Assembly: GCA_964529175.1 (NCBI GenBank)
Contig: CAZGVO010000006.1
Coordinates: 124,001-188,000 of the forward strand
Source: JAAFJM01 sp964529175
GTDB lineage: Bacteria > Bacteroidota > Bacteroidia > UKL13-3
Direction: 5' to 3'
Length of the DNA stretch: 64,000 bases
Shown here in pieces: positions 8,466-17,241 of this stretch. The notes below the pieces were generated by a model. It saw only the letters and a list, made by a program, of their open reading frames with translations, had not been told where the DNA came from and did no database searches. The translations under genes and the position numbers were made by a program. Positions within the stretch are counted from its first letter, which is position 1. Each line of letters begins with the position of its first letter.

Positions 8466-11400
8466 TTATTCTTTGGTAATCAGTTTATTACCAGTAAAAG
8501 TAGCTGTACTATATTTTATAACATAAATTCCTTTAGGTAAATGTGCAATATCAATAGTTTGTTCTTCTTTATTAGTAAAGTTAACTGTTTGAGTTAGTAC
8601 ATTTTTACCTAAAATATCAAATACTTTTATGTCTAAATTGTTTAGTGAATTTCCTAAGTATTTGATAGTTAAATAATTGTTTGCTGGATTTGGATATAAA
8701 ACAATTTCTTTATTAAGTGAAACATTTTGAACACTTACATTCCAAATGCCAACTGGGTAAATTTTAGTAGCCCCATTACAGCCGTTGGCTCCTTTTTCGG
8801 TTACTTGCACATTTCCTGTGCTTCCAGTATTCCATTTTACCACAATGGTATTGGTGTTTTGACCGCTTTGAATAACGCCACCACTAACAGCCCAAGCAAA
8901 GGTAGATGTACCTAAGCCTGTAACCGAATAAGTTGCAGTATCGTTTTTATAAGCATACCTACTTGCTACAATTTCAGTAGTTTGTGGTTTTGATAACTTA
9001 CCAATTGTTAAAGGTGCTGACAATGAAAAACAACCACCATTTGAAACCTTTACAGTAAATGTACCTGAATCGTTATAGTTTAGAGAAGTGTTGGTTTGGC
9101 TTGTTAACTCTACGCCATTTCTTATCCATTGGTTAGCGCTTGGTGCACTCGATGTTAAAATAAATGAGCCACCTTCGCAGAATACATTTCCAGTTAATGA
9201 TTTAGTAATAGTTGCTACAGGAGGTTTGCTTCCAGTGGTAAATGTATATAAATCGCTTTGTGCTGCACAACCATTGGTTGCAAAAGTTCTTACTGCTACT
9301 TTTCCACCAAGTTTATTATAAAATGAAGTGTTTGTTTCTCCGTTAATTGCTACACTATCTCTATACCACTGCAAATTACTGCCTGTAGTAGTTAAAAGTG
9401 TTGAGTCAATATCGCAAATAGTAAGCGAACCACTAACTGTTACTAAAGGTTTAGTTGGGCTTGGTTTTACTTCAAATGCATTGTTTATGGTTACGCTATC
9501 AGTTCCAGTAATATTGGTTACTTTTAGTTTTACGCTGTAAAGTCCTGGTGTATTTAAATTAAGAACAGGATTTTGACTGGTAAATGATAAATTTTGAGGT
9601 CCAGTAATGGTCCATTCCCAATTGCTTGGATTATTTTTTGAGGTATCAGCTAATGTAAAGTTTTGGTTAGCACAAACTAAGCTAGGAACTGTAAAACCAG
9701 CTTTAGGGCTAAAAGGTGTTCCAGTAATGTTTATGTTATCTAAAAATAAATTATTTCCTCCAGAAAAATATGCCTCAAATCGGATAACGATGTTGTTAAG
9801 ACCAATATATGAATTTAAATTAATGTTATTACATGGACTTCCGTTTACATCAGTTCCACACCAATCAGCAGCTTTTGTAGGAATAAATGGTGTAGTAGAT
9901 GTTTGTGCAACTCCTCCGTTTTCAGTAAATGTAGCCATTCTTGCCCCATTATTTGGCCTTGTTTCTGTTAAACCTAAAAGTCTAGTCCAGCTTGTTCCGC
10001 AGTTGGTACTAATACTTACAATTAAGGAATCTCTATCGTTAACAGCATATCTAGTATAAGCATGTTGAAAAGCCAAATTAGCATTTTGCATTCCTCTAAA
10101 ATCAAGTATGGGTGTTTGTAATTGGTAACGTCTTGTAGTGTTTACATTGTCCCAAAAGTTCAATCCATAAACGGTATTTCCTGGTGTTGTACCAACAGTA
10201 TTAGTCCATTTACGCCAACCTAAAGTATCGTTAGCATAATTGTTTGTTACTTTCCATAAACTAGCAGTAGCTGAGTTGCTTTCAAAAGTTTCAACTAAAG
10301 GTAGTGTTAAGCCTCCAATTTTTATATAGTTGTTAAAATAAATAGAATCTTCGCCTGCTACTCCAACCACTTTTAAAGCCACAGGATAATTACCAGCAAC
10401 TGCATAAGTAACTACAGGATTATTAGCAGTTGAGGTTGATGGAGTTCCACCAGGGAAATACCAAATACGCGATGTACTTGAAACGGATGTATTGGTAAAT
10501 GTAATTTGGCTACCCACACACGACATTTTTGAAGATGCTGTAAAATTAGCAGCTGGTTTTGGAGAAATACCACTTATAATTAATGAAAAAGGCTGGCTTG
10601 TATTATTAGCCAATACTTTTTTACTAGTTACTCTTACTGTATAAGTTCCTGCAGTAGGAGCCGCTAAAACAATTTGTTCAACATTATCTCTTACATTATC
10701 GCCAGTAGTTGCAGCTGCGTTTGGTGCTGATGGATTTAATACATAAGGTAAAAACTCTTGGTTATCGCTTACTCTTATTAAGCGCACATCTAAATCGTTT
10801 ACCAATTTGCTTGTTGCTTCATCTACCACAGTTCCAGGTGCTGCATTTGCAGCTACATCTGTCCAGCAAAGTGTAATTTTTATTGGAGCAGAACCGCCAG
10901 AAACAATGGTTTTAGTATAAGGAGTTAAAGCCGTAGGCATGGTTGCCTCAATAATATTATTGGTTCCACTGTCAGTTATGGCTTGAACTGCTTTTGCAGT
11001 GTTCATTAAGCCCCAACCATAAGTGTAATCAGGTCCTGTTGTATTTCCAGCTTCATCGGCAGTTTGTATTATTAAGCCTTTTAAAGTAGATGCGCGTAAA
11101 AATTTAGCTTTTAAATTATTGTAATGTTGTTGAATTAACAATGCCGAACCACTTGCACTTGGTGTAGCCATTGAGGTTCCGCTAATGGTACTGTAAGTTG
11201 TATTGGAAGCAGAAAAACTAGAATATAAATTTACGCCAGCAGCACATACATCTGGTTTTATGCGTCCATCATCAGTTGGGCCCCAACCGCTAAAACTACT
11301 CATAACTACCGAACTTGCACTAGTCCAACCATTGGTGATTTTATTTACTGCGCCAATTGTAATAATATTTTTAGCAGTTCCGTAAGTAGAAATACAATCA

Positions 11401-12308
11401 TATTGCCCATCGGCAGGAGGCACAGTTCCTGTAAATGGAACCCAATTGCCAGTATTGTTGTCATAATAGGTTTTTGTGCCTGATCCTGACGGTTGGTCGC
11501 CTCTATCGTTACCAGCGGCTTTAAAAGGCAAGTAAAAAGGATTGCTGTAAACAATTTGATCCCATTGCTGAGCTTCACTGTCATACATCCCAAATTTATA
11601 ATCCTCTGTTGCGCTTATAGTTACATCTCCATGCCATCTCCATTCTGTACTAGCTTCATCGTAATTCCAACCACATATATTTCCATAACTATGGTTTGAA
11701 ATTAACATACCTGCAGCAGCGGCAGTGCTCATTTCTGAATTATCATTTGTCCAATCATAACATTTAATTGGTGCTTGAAAAGCCATTCCTTTGGCATTGG
11801 TCTGAACACCGCCAGCCACCATAGTTCCTGCTACGTGTGTGGCGTGGTCGCTTAAATTACTAGCAGCACCGTCAATTTGTGTTGCTCGCCCTTGAAACTC
11901 TTGATGCGTAGTTCTTACACCTCCACCATCCCAAATGCCTAAGCGGTTGGTTAAACCACTTCCTGAAAGGCTAAGACCTAGCGTTCCTCCTGGGTATACT
12001 TTGTCTGTTCCAATGGTTTTTGCTGCGCCTGCATTGTAAGTTTTTACATAACGAGGAATACCATTTTGCGAAACACCCACTAATTGAATTACGGTTCCAT
12101 CGGTTAATACTTTTGGTTCTAAACTTAAACCCAATACATTTTTAGCGTAATCAAGTTCGGCCGCAATGTTTTGGTAATAAATGGCTTGCAGTTCTTGAGC
12201 GTTTTTAGCTTCTAACAAACTTCTGTGAGGTACTTTAGTTTGGGTTTGAGCATTAGTTTGGCCAATCAATAAAATTGCGGCAGCTACACTAAGTAGTTTT
12301 TTATACAT
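8466..12308 (-). CDS. Subtilisin-like S8 protease secreted by T9SS
   Basis: 1280 residues. Signal peptide 1-20 (GQTNAQ). The S8 catalytic triad is visible: D127 in GIWDGGG, H158 in DHATHVAGT, S379 in GTSMATPSASG, with the oxyanion-type Asn of KAAGNDRG near 267. About 440-585 resembles a CUB/P-domain-like jelly roll (LCWTDV, LVNDLDVRL, DNVEQI). PKD-like domains follow near 590 and 865, with a choice-of-anchor or MAM-like domain between (TFESN to NLFLDNINITG). Ig-like repeats and a T9SS type A sorting domain end it (VLYPNPANNYLTI, then PKGIYVIKY). It should be exported and attached to or released from the surface; the substrate is unknown. A small secreted protein is encoded 21 bases upstream. 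Confidence 0.95.
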   Translation of the reverse strand: MYKKLLSVAAAILLIGQTNAQTQTKVPHRSLLEAKNAQELQAIYYQNIAAELDYAKNVLGLSLEPKVLTDGTVIQLVGVSQNGIPRYVKTYNAGAAKTIGTDKVYPGGTLGLSLSGSGLTNRLGIWDGGGVRTTHQEFQGRATQIDGAASNLSDHATHVAGTMVAGGVQTNAKGMAFQAPIKCYDWTNDNSEMSTAAAAGMLISNHSYGNICGWNYDEASTEWRWHGDVTISATEDYKFGMYDSEAQQWDQIVYSNPFYLPFKAAGNDRGDQPSGSGTKTYYDNNTGNWVPFTGTVPPADGQYDCISTYGTAKNIITIGAVNKITNGWTSASSVVMSSFSGWGPTDDGRIKPDVCAAGVNLYSSFSASNTTYSTISGTSMATPSASGSALLIQQHYNNLKAKFLRASTLKGLIIQTADEAGNTTGPDYTYGWGLMNTAKAVQAITDSGTNNIIEATMPTALTPYTKTIVSGGSAPIKITLCWTDVAANAAPGTVVDEATSKLVNDLDVRLIRVSDNQEFLPYVLNPSAPNAAATTGDNVRDNVEQIVLAAPTAGTYTVRVTSKKVLANNTSQPFSLIISGISPKPAANFTASSKMSCVGSQITFTNTSVSSTSRIWYFPGGTPSTSTANNPVVTYAVAGNYPVALKVVGVAGEDSIYFNNYIKIGGLTLPLVETFESNSATASLWKVTNNYANDTLGWRKWTNTVGTTPGNTVYGLNFWDNVNTTRRYQLQTPILDFRGMQNANLAFQHAYTRYAVNDRDSLIVSISTNCGTSWTRLLGLTETRPNNGARMATFTENGGVAQTSTTPFIPTKAADWCGTDVNGSPCNNINLNSYIGLNNIVIRFEAYFSGGNNLFLDNINITGTPFSPKAGFTVPSLVCANQNFTLADTSKNNPSNWEWTITGPQNLSFTSQNPVLNLNTPGLYSVKLKVTNITGTDSVTINNAFEVKPSPTKPLVTVSGSLTICDIDSTLLTTTGSNLQWYRDSVAINGETNTSFYNKLGGKVAVRTFATNGCAAQSDLYTFTTGSKPPVATITKSLTGNVFCEGGSFILTSSAPSANQWIRNGVELTSQTNTSLNYNDSGTFTVKVSNGGCFSLSAPLTIGKLSKPQTTEIVASRYAYKNDTATYSVTGLGTSTFAWAVSGGVIQSGQNTNTIVVKWNTGSTGNVQVTEKGANGCNGATKIYPVGIWNVSVQNVSLNKEIVLYPNPANNYLTIKYLGNSLNNLDIKVFDILGKNVLTQTVNFTNKEEQTIDIAHLPKGIYVIKYSTATFTGNKLITKE

Positions 12309-12329
12309 ATTATTATTTTGAGCTATTTT

Positions 12330-12776
12330 TTAAAATGTTTTTACAGTTTGTTTTGGAGTTGGAATTACTTTTAAAATAGAGGTGATGCTAATGCGCTCTT
12401 TTTTATTTTTTACCATTCCCGAAAAAATAATTTCATATTCTTTCGAGTCTTTTTTACAATTTATCAAAACTTGTACATTGGTGTTTGATAAGTAGCTGAT
12501 ATTGTTATTATTATCAATTAGTATTAATTGAGGTGTTTTTGAAGTAAAGCGAGCACCACATTTAAATTGGCTTTCTGATAAGTTATTTAATTGTAAATGC
12601 AATCCATTGCTAGTAACTATACTAATACTTATTTTTCCGTTAACGTTTTCGTAAGTAGCTTTTTCTGAGCAATTTATGGTATTGAGTTTACCTTTTTTAC
12701 TCATAGTTATTTTATTTTGAGCACACAGGCTCATCGAAATAAAAATTAATGTTATGAATGTTAGCGATTTAAGCAT
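12330..12776 (-). CDS. Small secreted protein upstream of the S8 protease
   Basis: 148 residues with a signal peptide ending about LCAQ (residue 20). The mature part is predicted beta-rich, with alternating hydrophobic strands and three cysteines (NTINCSEK, QFKCGARF, LINCKKDS). I recognise no family. It has its own promoter and ends 21 bases before the protease ATG, so the two are probably co-transcribed. Small exported proteins next to secreted proteases are sometimes inhibitors or folding partners, but nothing in the sequence proves that here. Confidence 0.75.
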   Translation of the reverse strand: MLKSLTFITLIFISMSLCAQNKITMSKKGKLNTINCSEKATYENVNGKISISIVTSNGLHLQLNNLSESQFKCGARFTSKTPQLILIDNNNNISYLSNTNVQVLINCKKDSKEYEIIFSGMVKNKKERISITSILKVIPTPKQTVKTF

Positions 12777-12798
12777 TAAATAATTTAAATTAGAACTT

Positions 12799-12828
12799 CA
12801 AAATTATAAGGATAAGCCATAAAAGCAA
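12799..12828 (-). promoter_or_regulatory. Promoter of the small protein-protease operon
   Basis: The minus strand has TTG (12826-12828), 19 bases, TAATTTTG (12799-12806), an exact -7 match. The leader to the ATG at 12776 is about 18 nt. Confidence 0.7.
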
Positions 12829-12847
12829 CTTTATTATTATCTGTGTT

Positions 12848-12877
12848 TTGTCAAATAATTAAATATCTAATACTTTG
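12848..12877 (+). promoter_or_regulatory. pssA-purS promoter
   Basis: TTG at 12848-12850 and ATACTTTG at 12870-12877 with 19 bases between; the -7 element keeps TTTG but has AT for TA. It lies 24 bases before the ATG at 12902. The TTG of this element also opens the pssA frame at 12875, which is therefore not a credible start codon. Confidence 0.5.
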
Positions 12878-12901
12878 CAAAAGTTTTTAAAACAAAAATA
12901 T

Positions 12902-13603
12902 ATGAAAAAACACGTTCCAAATGCGCTCACTTCGTTCAATTTATTGTTCGGATGTTTATCAATAATTTCGAGTTTGGTTGATAACGATTTAGAAAGAGCA
13001 GCTTATTTTATTGGTGCTGCGGCTATTTTAGATTTTTTTGATGGTTTTGTGGCTCGTGCTTTAAAAGTTGGTTCCGAAATGGGTAAACAGCTCGATTCAT
13101 TGGCCGATTGCGTTAGTTTTGGGGTAGCTCCGGGTTTTATTTTTTATAAAATAACTAATATTCCAATTGATTTTAACCATTTTGATATCCATTCTTATTT
13201 ACCATTTTTAATTCCAATTTTTTCAGCAATTAGATTGGCTAAATTTAATATTGATACGCGCCAAACCGATTCATTTATTGGTGTTCCAACTCCTGCTAAT
13301 TCATTGTTCATTGCTGCTATTCCGTTTGTAATTAGTGCCAATACTTTTGGTTTAGGTGCTATTTTTCAAAATATTTGGTTCTTGGTAATTTTTCCTTTTG
13401 TAAGTGCTTATTTGCTTGTGGCTGAGTTACCTTTATTTGCTTTGAAGTTTAAAACTTTTGCATGGCAAGCAAATCAACTTCGATATATCTTTTTAATATG
13501 CTGTTTGATTAGTTTATTTGCATTTGGATATTTAGGAATAAACATCAGCATTATTTTATATATACTTTTTTCAATTTATAATAACTTTCAAACTAAAAAA
13601 TGA
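12902..13603 (+). CDS. pssA: CDP-diacylglycerol--serine O-phosphatidyltransferase
   Basis: 233 residues from the ATG at 12902 (MKKHVPNALTSFN). The CDP-alcohol phosphotransferase signature is complete at about 43-68 (DFFDGFVAR, then GKQLDSLAD), and the rest is membrane helices. It makes phosphatidylserine from CDP-diacylglycerol and serine at the inner membrane, the step before phosphatidylethanolamine. The frame extends to a TTG at 12875, but that lies in the promoter. It overlaps purS by four bases (ATGA), so the two are translationally coupled although their pathways are unrelated. Confidence 0.95.
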   Translation: MKKHVPNALTSFNLLFGCLSIISSLVDNDLERAAYFIGAAAILDFFDGFVARALKVGSEMGKQLDSLADCVSFGVAPGFIFYKITNIPIDFNHFDIHSYLPFLIPIFSAIRLAKFNIDTRQTDSFIGVPTPANSLFIAAIPFVISANTFGLGAIFQNIWFLVIFPFVSAYLLVAELPLFALKFKTFAWQANQLRYIFLICCLISLFAFGYLGINISIILYILFSIYNNFQTKK

Positions 13604-13851
13604 AATACGCAGCCCACATAAACATTATGCCTCATAAGGCTTTATTAGATCCTCAAGGAAAAGCAGTTACTGGTTCTATGCCAAATATTGGTTTACCTTC
13701 AGTATCGAATGTACGAATTGGAAAACACATTACACTAGAGCTAGAAGCAGCTAACGAAACCGAAGCAAAACAAATGGTGGAAACTGCTTGTACTAAATTA
13801 TTAGCTAACCTAATTATGGAAAGCTACGAGTACACTGTAGTGGCACTTTAA
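13600..13851 (+). CDS. purS: Phosphoribosylformylglycinamidine synthase subunit PurS
   Basis: 83 residues. The pattern KALLDPQGKAV and the closing VETACTKLLANLIMESYEY are typical of PurS. It is the small subunit of the three-part FGAM synthase (PurS, PurL, PurQ) in purine synthesis and bridges ammonia transfer between PurQ and PurL. PurL and PurQ are not in the window. The start overlaps the pssA stop, and a terminator follows. Confidence 0.95.
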   Translation: MKYAAHINIMPHKALLDPQGKAVTGSMPNIGLPSVSNVRIGKHITLELEAANETEAKQMVETACTKLLANLIMESYEYTVVAL

Positions 13852-13872
13852 TTTTATTATTTTTAATAAATG

Positions 13873-13919
13873 AAAAATCCTTAGAGTTAGTTTTTACTGC
13901 TTCGAAGGATTTTTTTTGT
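13873..13919 (+). terminator. pssA-purS terminator
   Basis: A 10-bp stem (AAAAATCCTT at 13873-13882, AAGGATTTTT at 13905-13914) with a 22-nt loop and a T-run, 21 bases after the purS stop. Confidence 0.75.
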
Positions 13920-13937
13920 AATAAACTTTTTTAAAAT

Positions 13938-15266
13938 ATGGGTTTTAAACTAAAAAGTAAGTTGTTTTCTAAATTATTTGTGGCATTATTTTTATTGCCT
14001 TTGGCAATAAATGCACAAAATAAAGAATACGCAAAGCAAGTAATTGAAAAATTATGTTCTGATGATTTTTCAGGTAGAGGATATGTAAATGATGGTGATA
14101 AAAAAGCTGCAAAATACATTGCTGAAACTTTTAGAAAGAACAGACTAGGCTCACCTACAGTAGATTACATGCAGTATTTTGGTTTTCAGGTAATGGTTTT
14201 TCCAGGCGAAACCCGTTTAAAAGTAGATGGAATAGACCTTGAACCTGGTCGCGATTTTATAGTTGATGCTGGCTGCCCTAATACCAAAGGCACTTTTAAA
14301 ATTGTGTATATTGATTCAGCTACTATTGATAATAAATTTGCTTACGAAACTTTTGTAAAAAAGTTAAATAGGAGAACTTTTATAGTTGCTACCAGTATTA
14401 AAGGTAAAACTTTTTTAAATCAAGATAGGGCAAAAAATATTTTAACGAATACTGTTGGTGCTAAAGGTTTAATTTTTGATAAACAAGATAAATTTACTTG
14501 GAGTGTTTCGTTACAAAAAGATGAATTTCCTATAATTTTTATTCAAAAAGATGCCTTAAAAAGCACCATGCTTGAATTAGAAATTGAAATTGAATCAATT
14601 CCTAATAACCATCAGACTCAAAATGTTTTAGCAAGTGTTAAGGGTAAACTTTATCCTGATTCGTTTATAGTAATTACTGCTCATTACGACCATTTAGGTA
14701 AATTTGGTCCTGCTATTTTTCCTGGTGCTAACGATAATGCAAGCGGAATAGCTATGATGCTTGATTTAGCAACCAATATTGTAAAAAATCCATTAGATTA
14801 TTCCGTACTTTTTATTGCTTTTGCAGGCGAAGAAGCTGGCTTATTAGGTTCTTATTATTATACACAAAATGCATTGGTGCCTTTAAATAAAATGGCCCTG
14901 CTAATTAACCTTGATTTGATGGCAACTGGCGATAAGGGTCTTACAGCCGTTAACGCCACAGAATTTCCTGATGAGTTTAAATTACTGCAATTTGTAAATG
15001 AACAAGGCAGTTATTTACCTAATATAAACCCAAGGGGTAAAGCTGCTAATAGCGATCATTATTATTTTACTGAGGCCGGTGTAAAATCTTTCTTTTTTTA
15101 TTTAATGGGCGAATATCATTTTTACCACGATATAGATGATAAGGCAGAAGCTGTAACTTTAAGTAAATACAATGAAGCATATAAATTGGTTTATGATTTT
15201 ACCAATGCTTACATAAAACAAAGTATTGCTAATTTTAAAAATGCCGAAGAGCAAAAAGATAAATGA
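13938..15266 (+). CDS. Secreted M28 family zinc aminopeptidase
   Basis: 442 residues with a signal peptide 1-26 (LAINAQ). All five M28 zinc ligands are visible: His in ITAHYDHLG, Asp in GANDNASG, the Glu pair in GEEAGLLGS, Asp in INLDLMATGD, His in FYHDIDDKAE. About 100-210 is a PA-like insert, which often sets substrate access. It is probably a periplasmic or exported co-catalytic zinc peptidase removing N-terminal residues. It overlaps the flippase gene by four bases (ATGA), and dut follows five bases after that, so the three form an operon. Confidence 0.92.
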   Translation: MGFKLKSKLFSKLFVALFLLPLAINAQNKEYAKQVIEKLCSDDFSGRGYVNDGDKKAAKYIAETFRKNRLGSPTVDYMQYFGFQVMVFPGETRLKVDGIDLEPGRDFIVDAGCPNTKGTFKIVYIDSATIDNKFAYETFVKKLNRRTFIVATSIKGKTFLNQDRAKNILTNTVGAKGLIFDKQDKFTWSVSLQKDEFPIIFIQKDALKSTMLELEIEIESIPNNHQTQNVLASVKGKLYPDSFIVITAHYDHLGKFGPAIFPGANDNASGIAMMLDLATNIVKNPLDYSVLFIAFAGEEAGLLGSYYYTQNALVPLNKMALLINLDLMATGDKGLTAVNATEFPDEFKLLQFVNEQGSYLPNINPRGKAANSDHYYFTEAGVKSFFFYLMGEYHFYHDIDDKAEAVTLSKYNEAYKLVYDFTNAYIKQSIANFKNAEEQKDK

Positions 15267-16729
15267 GTTCTATAAAAAAATTAGCTGGACAAACAGCAAT
15301 TTACGGTTTAAGTACCATTGTTGGTAGATTTGTTAATTACCTTTTGGTACCTTTACATACAGCATTGTTTTCAAAAGCCGATTTTGGAACAGTAGCTGAA
15401 ATGTATGGTTACGTTTCGTTTTTAAATGTAGTTTTGATGTATGGCATGGAAACAGCTTATTTTAGATTTTCTAACAGTAATAAAGATAATCCAAAAGTTT
15501 TCTCTACTGCATTGATCTCAATATTAGCCACTTCCATTATATTTATGGTTGGAGCAGTTTTGTTTGCCCAACCTATAGCCAATTTAATCAGATATCCAGA
15601 ACATACCGAATATGTGCGTTATTTTGCGCTAATTATTGGTTTAGATGCACTTACATTTCTACCTTTTGCATTATTGCGCCAACAAAATAACCCGTTAAAA
15701 TTTGCCTTTGTAAAAAACATTAATATTTTTAGCAATATTCTTTTCAATTTATACTTTTTAATGCTTTGTCCTTATTTGCAAAATAAAGGTATTTCAATGC
15801 CTTTATATGACGGACAAACGGGTATAAAATATGTATTTATAAGTAACTTAATTGCTAGCATTATAACCATTCCTTTACTATTGGTTGAGTTTAAAGCAAT
15901 AAAACAAGGTTTTGATAAAATACTTTGGAAACAAATGATTGCTTATGGCGCTCCATTAATTATTGTAGGTTTTGCTGGAATGATTAATGAAACTTTAGAT
16001 AGGGTTTTAATAAAATATTTGTATCCTGATAGTAGCTTGGCTAACGAAATGAATGGCGTTTATGCTGCTAATTATAAGCTTTCTATTTTAATGACACTTT
16101 TTGTGCAAGCGTTTAAATTTGCTGCTGAGCCTTTCTTTTTTAGTCATTCAAAAAGCTCAGATAAGCGAACCATTTACGCGGTGGTAATGGATTATTTTGT
16201 TATTATCTGTTTGTGCTTATTTTTAGTGGTTACTTTATTTATTGATTTCTTTAAACATTTTATTGATGCTAAGTTTTACGAGGGTTTGCATGTAGTGCCC
16301 ATTTTATTGTTGGCCAATATGTTTCTTGGTATTTATTATAATTTATCAATTTGGTATAAGTTAAGCGATAACAATAAAAAAGGAGCCAATATATCGTTAA
16401 TGGGTGCTGCCATTACATTGGTTTTAAACTTTATTTGGATTCCTATTTATGGCTATACAGGCTCTGCTTGGACTACTTTTATTTGCTATTTTGCCATGAT
16501 GGTAGTTTGTTATTTAATGGGTAAAAAGTACTATCCAATTGAGTATAATATTGGAAAGTTTTTTGGTTATACTTTAACTGCCATCGCCTTATTTTTTACT
16601 GGTAAAATGGCAAACGATTTATTTCCTGAACCAATTATTTTATATAGTATAAATGCTTTATTATTATTGGTATTTATTGCAACTGCTTTTATAACAGAAA
16701 AGCGTTTTAAAACCTTGTTTAATCACTAA
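15263..16729 (+). CDS. MOP-superfamily polysaccharide flippase (Wzx-like)
   Basis: 488 residues with about 12-14 transmembrane helices. The start (LAGQTAIYGLSTIVGRFVNY) and the paired segments near 70-120 and 220-260 fit the polysaccharide-biosynthesis/oligosaccharide flippase family. It would flip an undecaprenyl-linked sugar or related lipid across the inner membrane; the substrate cannot be inferred. No glycosyltransferase genes are near. It overlaps the peptidase stop and ends four bases before dut. Confidence 0.9.
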   Translation: MSSIKKLAGQTAIYGLSTIVGRFVNYLLVPLHTALFSKADFGTVAEMYGYVSFLNVVLMYGMETAYFRFSNSNKDNPKVFSTALISILATSIIFMVGAVLFAQPIANLIRYPEHTEYVRYFALIIGLDALTFLPFALLRQQNNPLKFAFVKNINIFSNILFNLYFLMLCPYLQNKGISMPLYDGQTGIKYVFISNLIASIITIPLLLVEFKAIKQGFDKILWKQMIAYGAPLIIVGFAGMINETLDRVLIKYLYPDSSLANEMNGVYAANYKLSILMTLFVQAFKFAAEPFFFSHSKSSDKRTIYAVVMDYFVIICLCLFLVVTLFIDFFKHFIDAKFYEGLHVVPILLLANMFLGIYYNLSIWYKLSDNNKKGANISLMGAAITLVLNFIWIPIYGYTGSAWTTFICYFAMMVVCYLMGKKYYPIEYNIGKFFGYTLTAIALFFTGKMANDLFPEPIILYSINALLLLVFIATAFITEKRFKTLFNH

Positions 16730-16733
16730 TTTT

Positions 16734-17168
16734 ATGAAAATAAAAATAATTAATAATTCAAATAATGAGCTACCAGCTTACGAAACAGCTCATGCCGCTG
16801 GAATGGATTTACGCGCATTTGTAAGCGAGTCCGTTCTGTTAAATCCTAATTCAAAAGCATTAGTTCCAACGGGTTTATTTATGGAGATTCCTGTTGGTTA
16901 CGAAGCACAAGTAAGACCACGAAGTGGCTTGGCATTTAAGCATGGTATAACTGTTTTAAATAGTCCTGGAACTATTGACGCAGATTATAGGGGAGAGGTA
17001 AAAGTACTTTTAATTAACCATGGAACAGAGCCTTTTGAAATAAGAAATGGTGAGCGCATAGCTCAACTGGTTATAGCAAAACATGAAACCGCTGTTTGGG
17101 AAATTACTACCGAATTAAGTGAAACTGGCCGAGGTGCTGGTGGATATGGAAGTACTGGAAAGATGTAA
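16734..17168 (+). CDS. dut: Deoxyuridine triphosphatase (dUTPase)
   Basis: 144 residues with all five trimeric dUTPase motifs in order: AAGMDLRA, RPRSGLAFKHGI, GTIDADYRGEVKVLLIN, GERIAQLVI and the flexible C-terminal RGAGGYGSTG. It hydrolyses dUTP to dUMP and pyrophosphate, keeping uracil out of DNA and feeding thymidylate synthesis. It is the last gene of the peptidase-flippase-dut operon and is followed by a very strong terminator. Confidence 0.98.
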   Translation: MKIKIINNSNNELPAYETAHAAGMDLRAFVSESVLLNPNSKALVPTGLFMEIPVGYEAQVRPRSGLAFKHGITVLNSPGTIDADYRGEVKVLLINHGTEPFEIRNGERIAQLVIAKHETAVWEITTELSETGRGAGGYGSTGKM

Positions 17169-17172
17169 TTAA

Positions 17173-17228
17173 ACTAACAATAAAAAGGCCCGATTATCAT
17201 TTGATAATCGGGCCTTTTTATTGTTAGT
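17173..17228. terminator. Bidirectional terminator, 27-bp perfect stem
   Basis: 17173-17199 pairs perfectly with 17202-17228 around a 2-nt TT loop. The central GC block GGCCCGAT is flanked by A and T runs on both sides, so it can stop dut on the plus strand and the 17242-20643 gene on the minus strand. Confidence 0.9.
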
Positions 17229-17241
17229 AAATAATGAATTA

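Noticed and set aside
9607..10059. 150-residue plus-strand ORF opposite the S8 protease
   Set aside because: It is a shadow of the minus-strand protease frame, without ribosome-binding site, signal or known family.
12875..12901. N-terminal extension of pssA to a TTG
   Set aside because: The TTG is part of the promoter -7 element; the ATG at 12902 gives the standard start.
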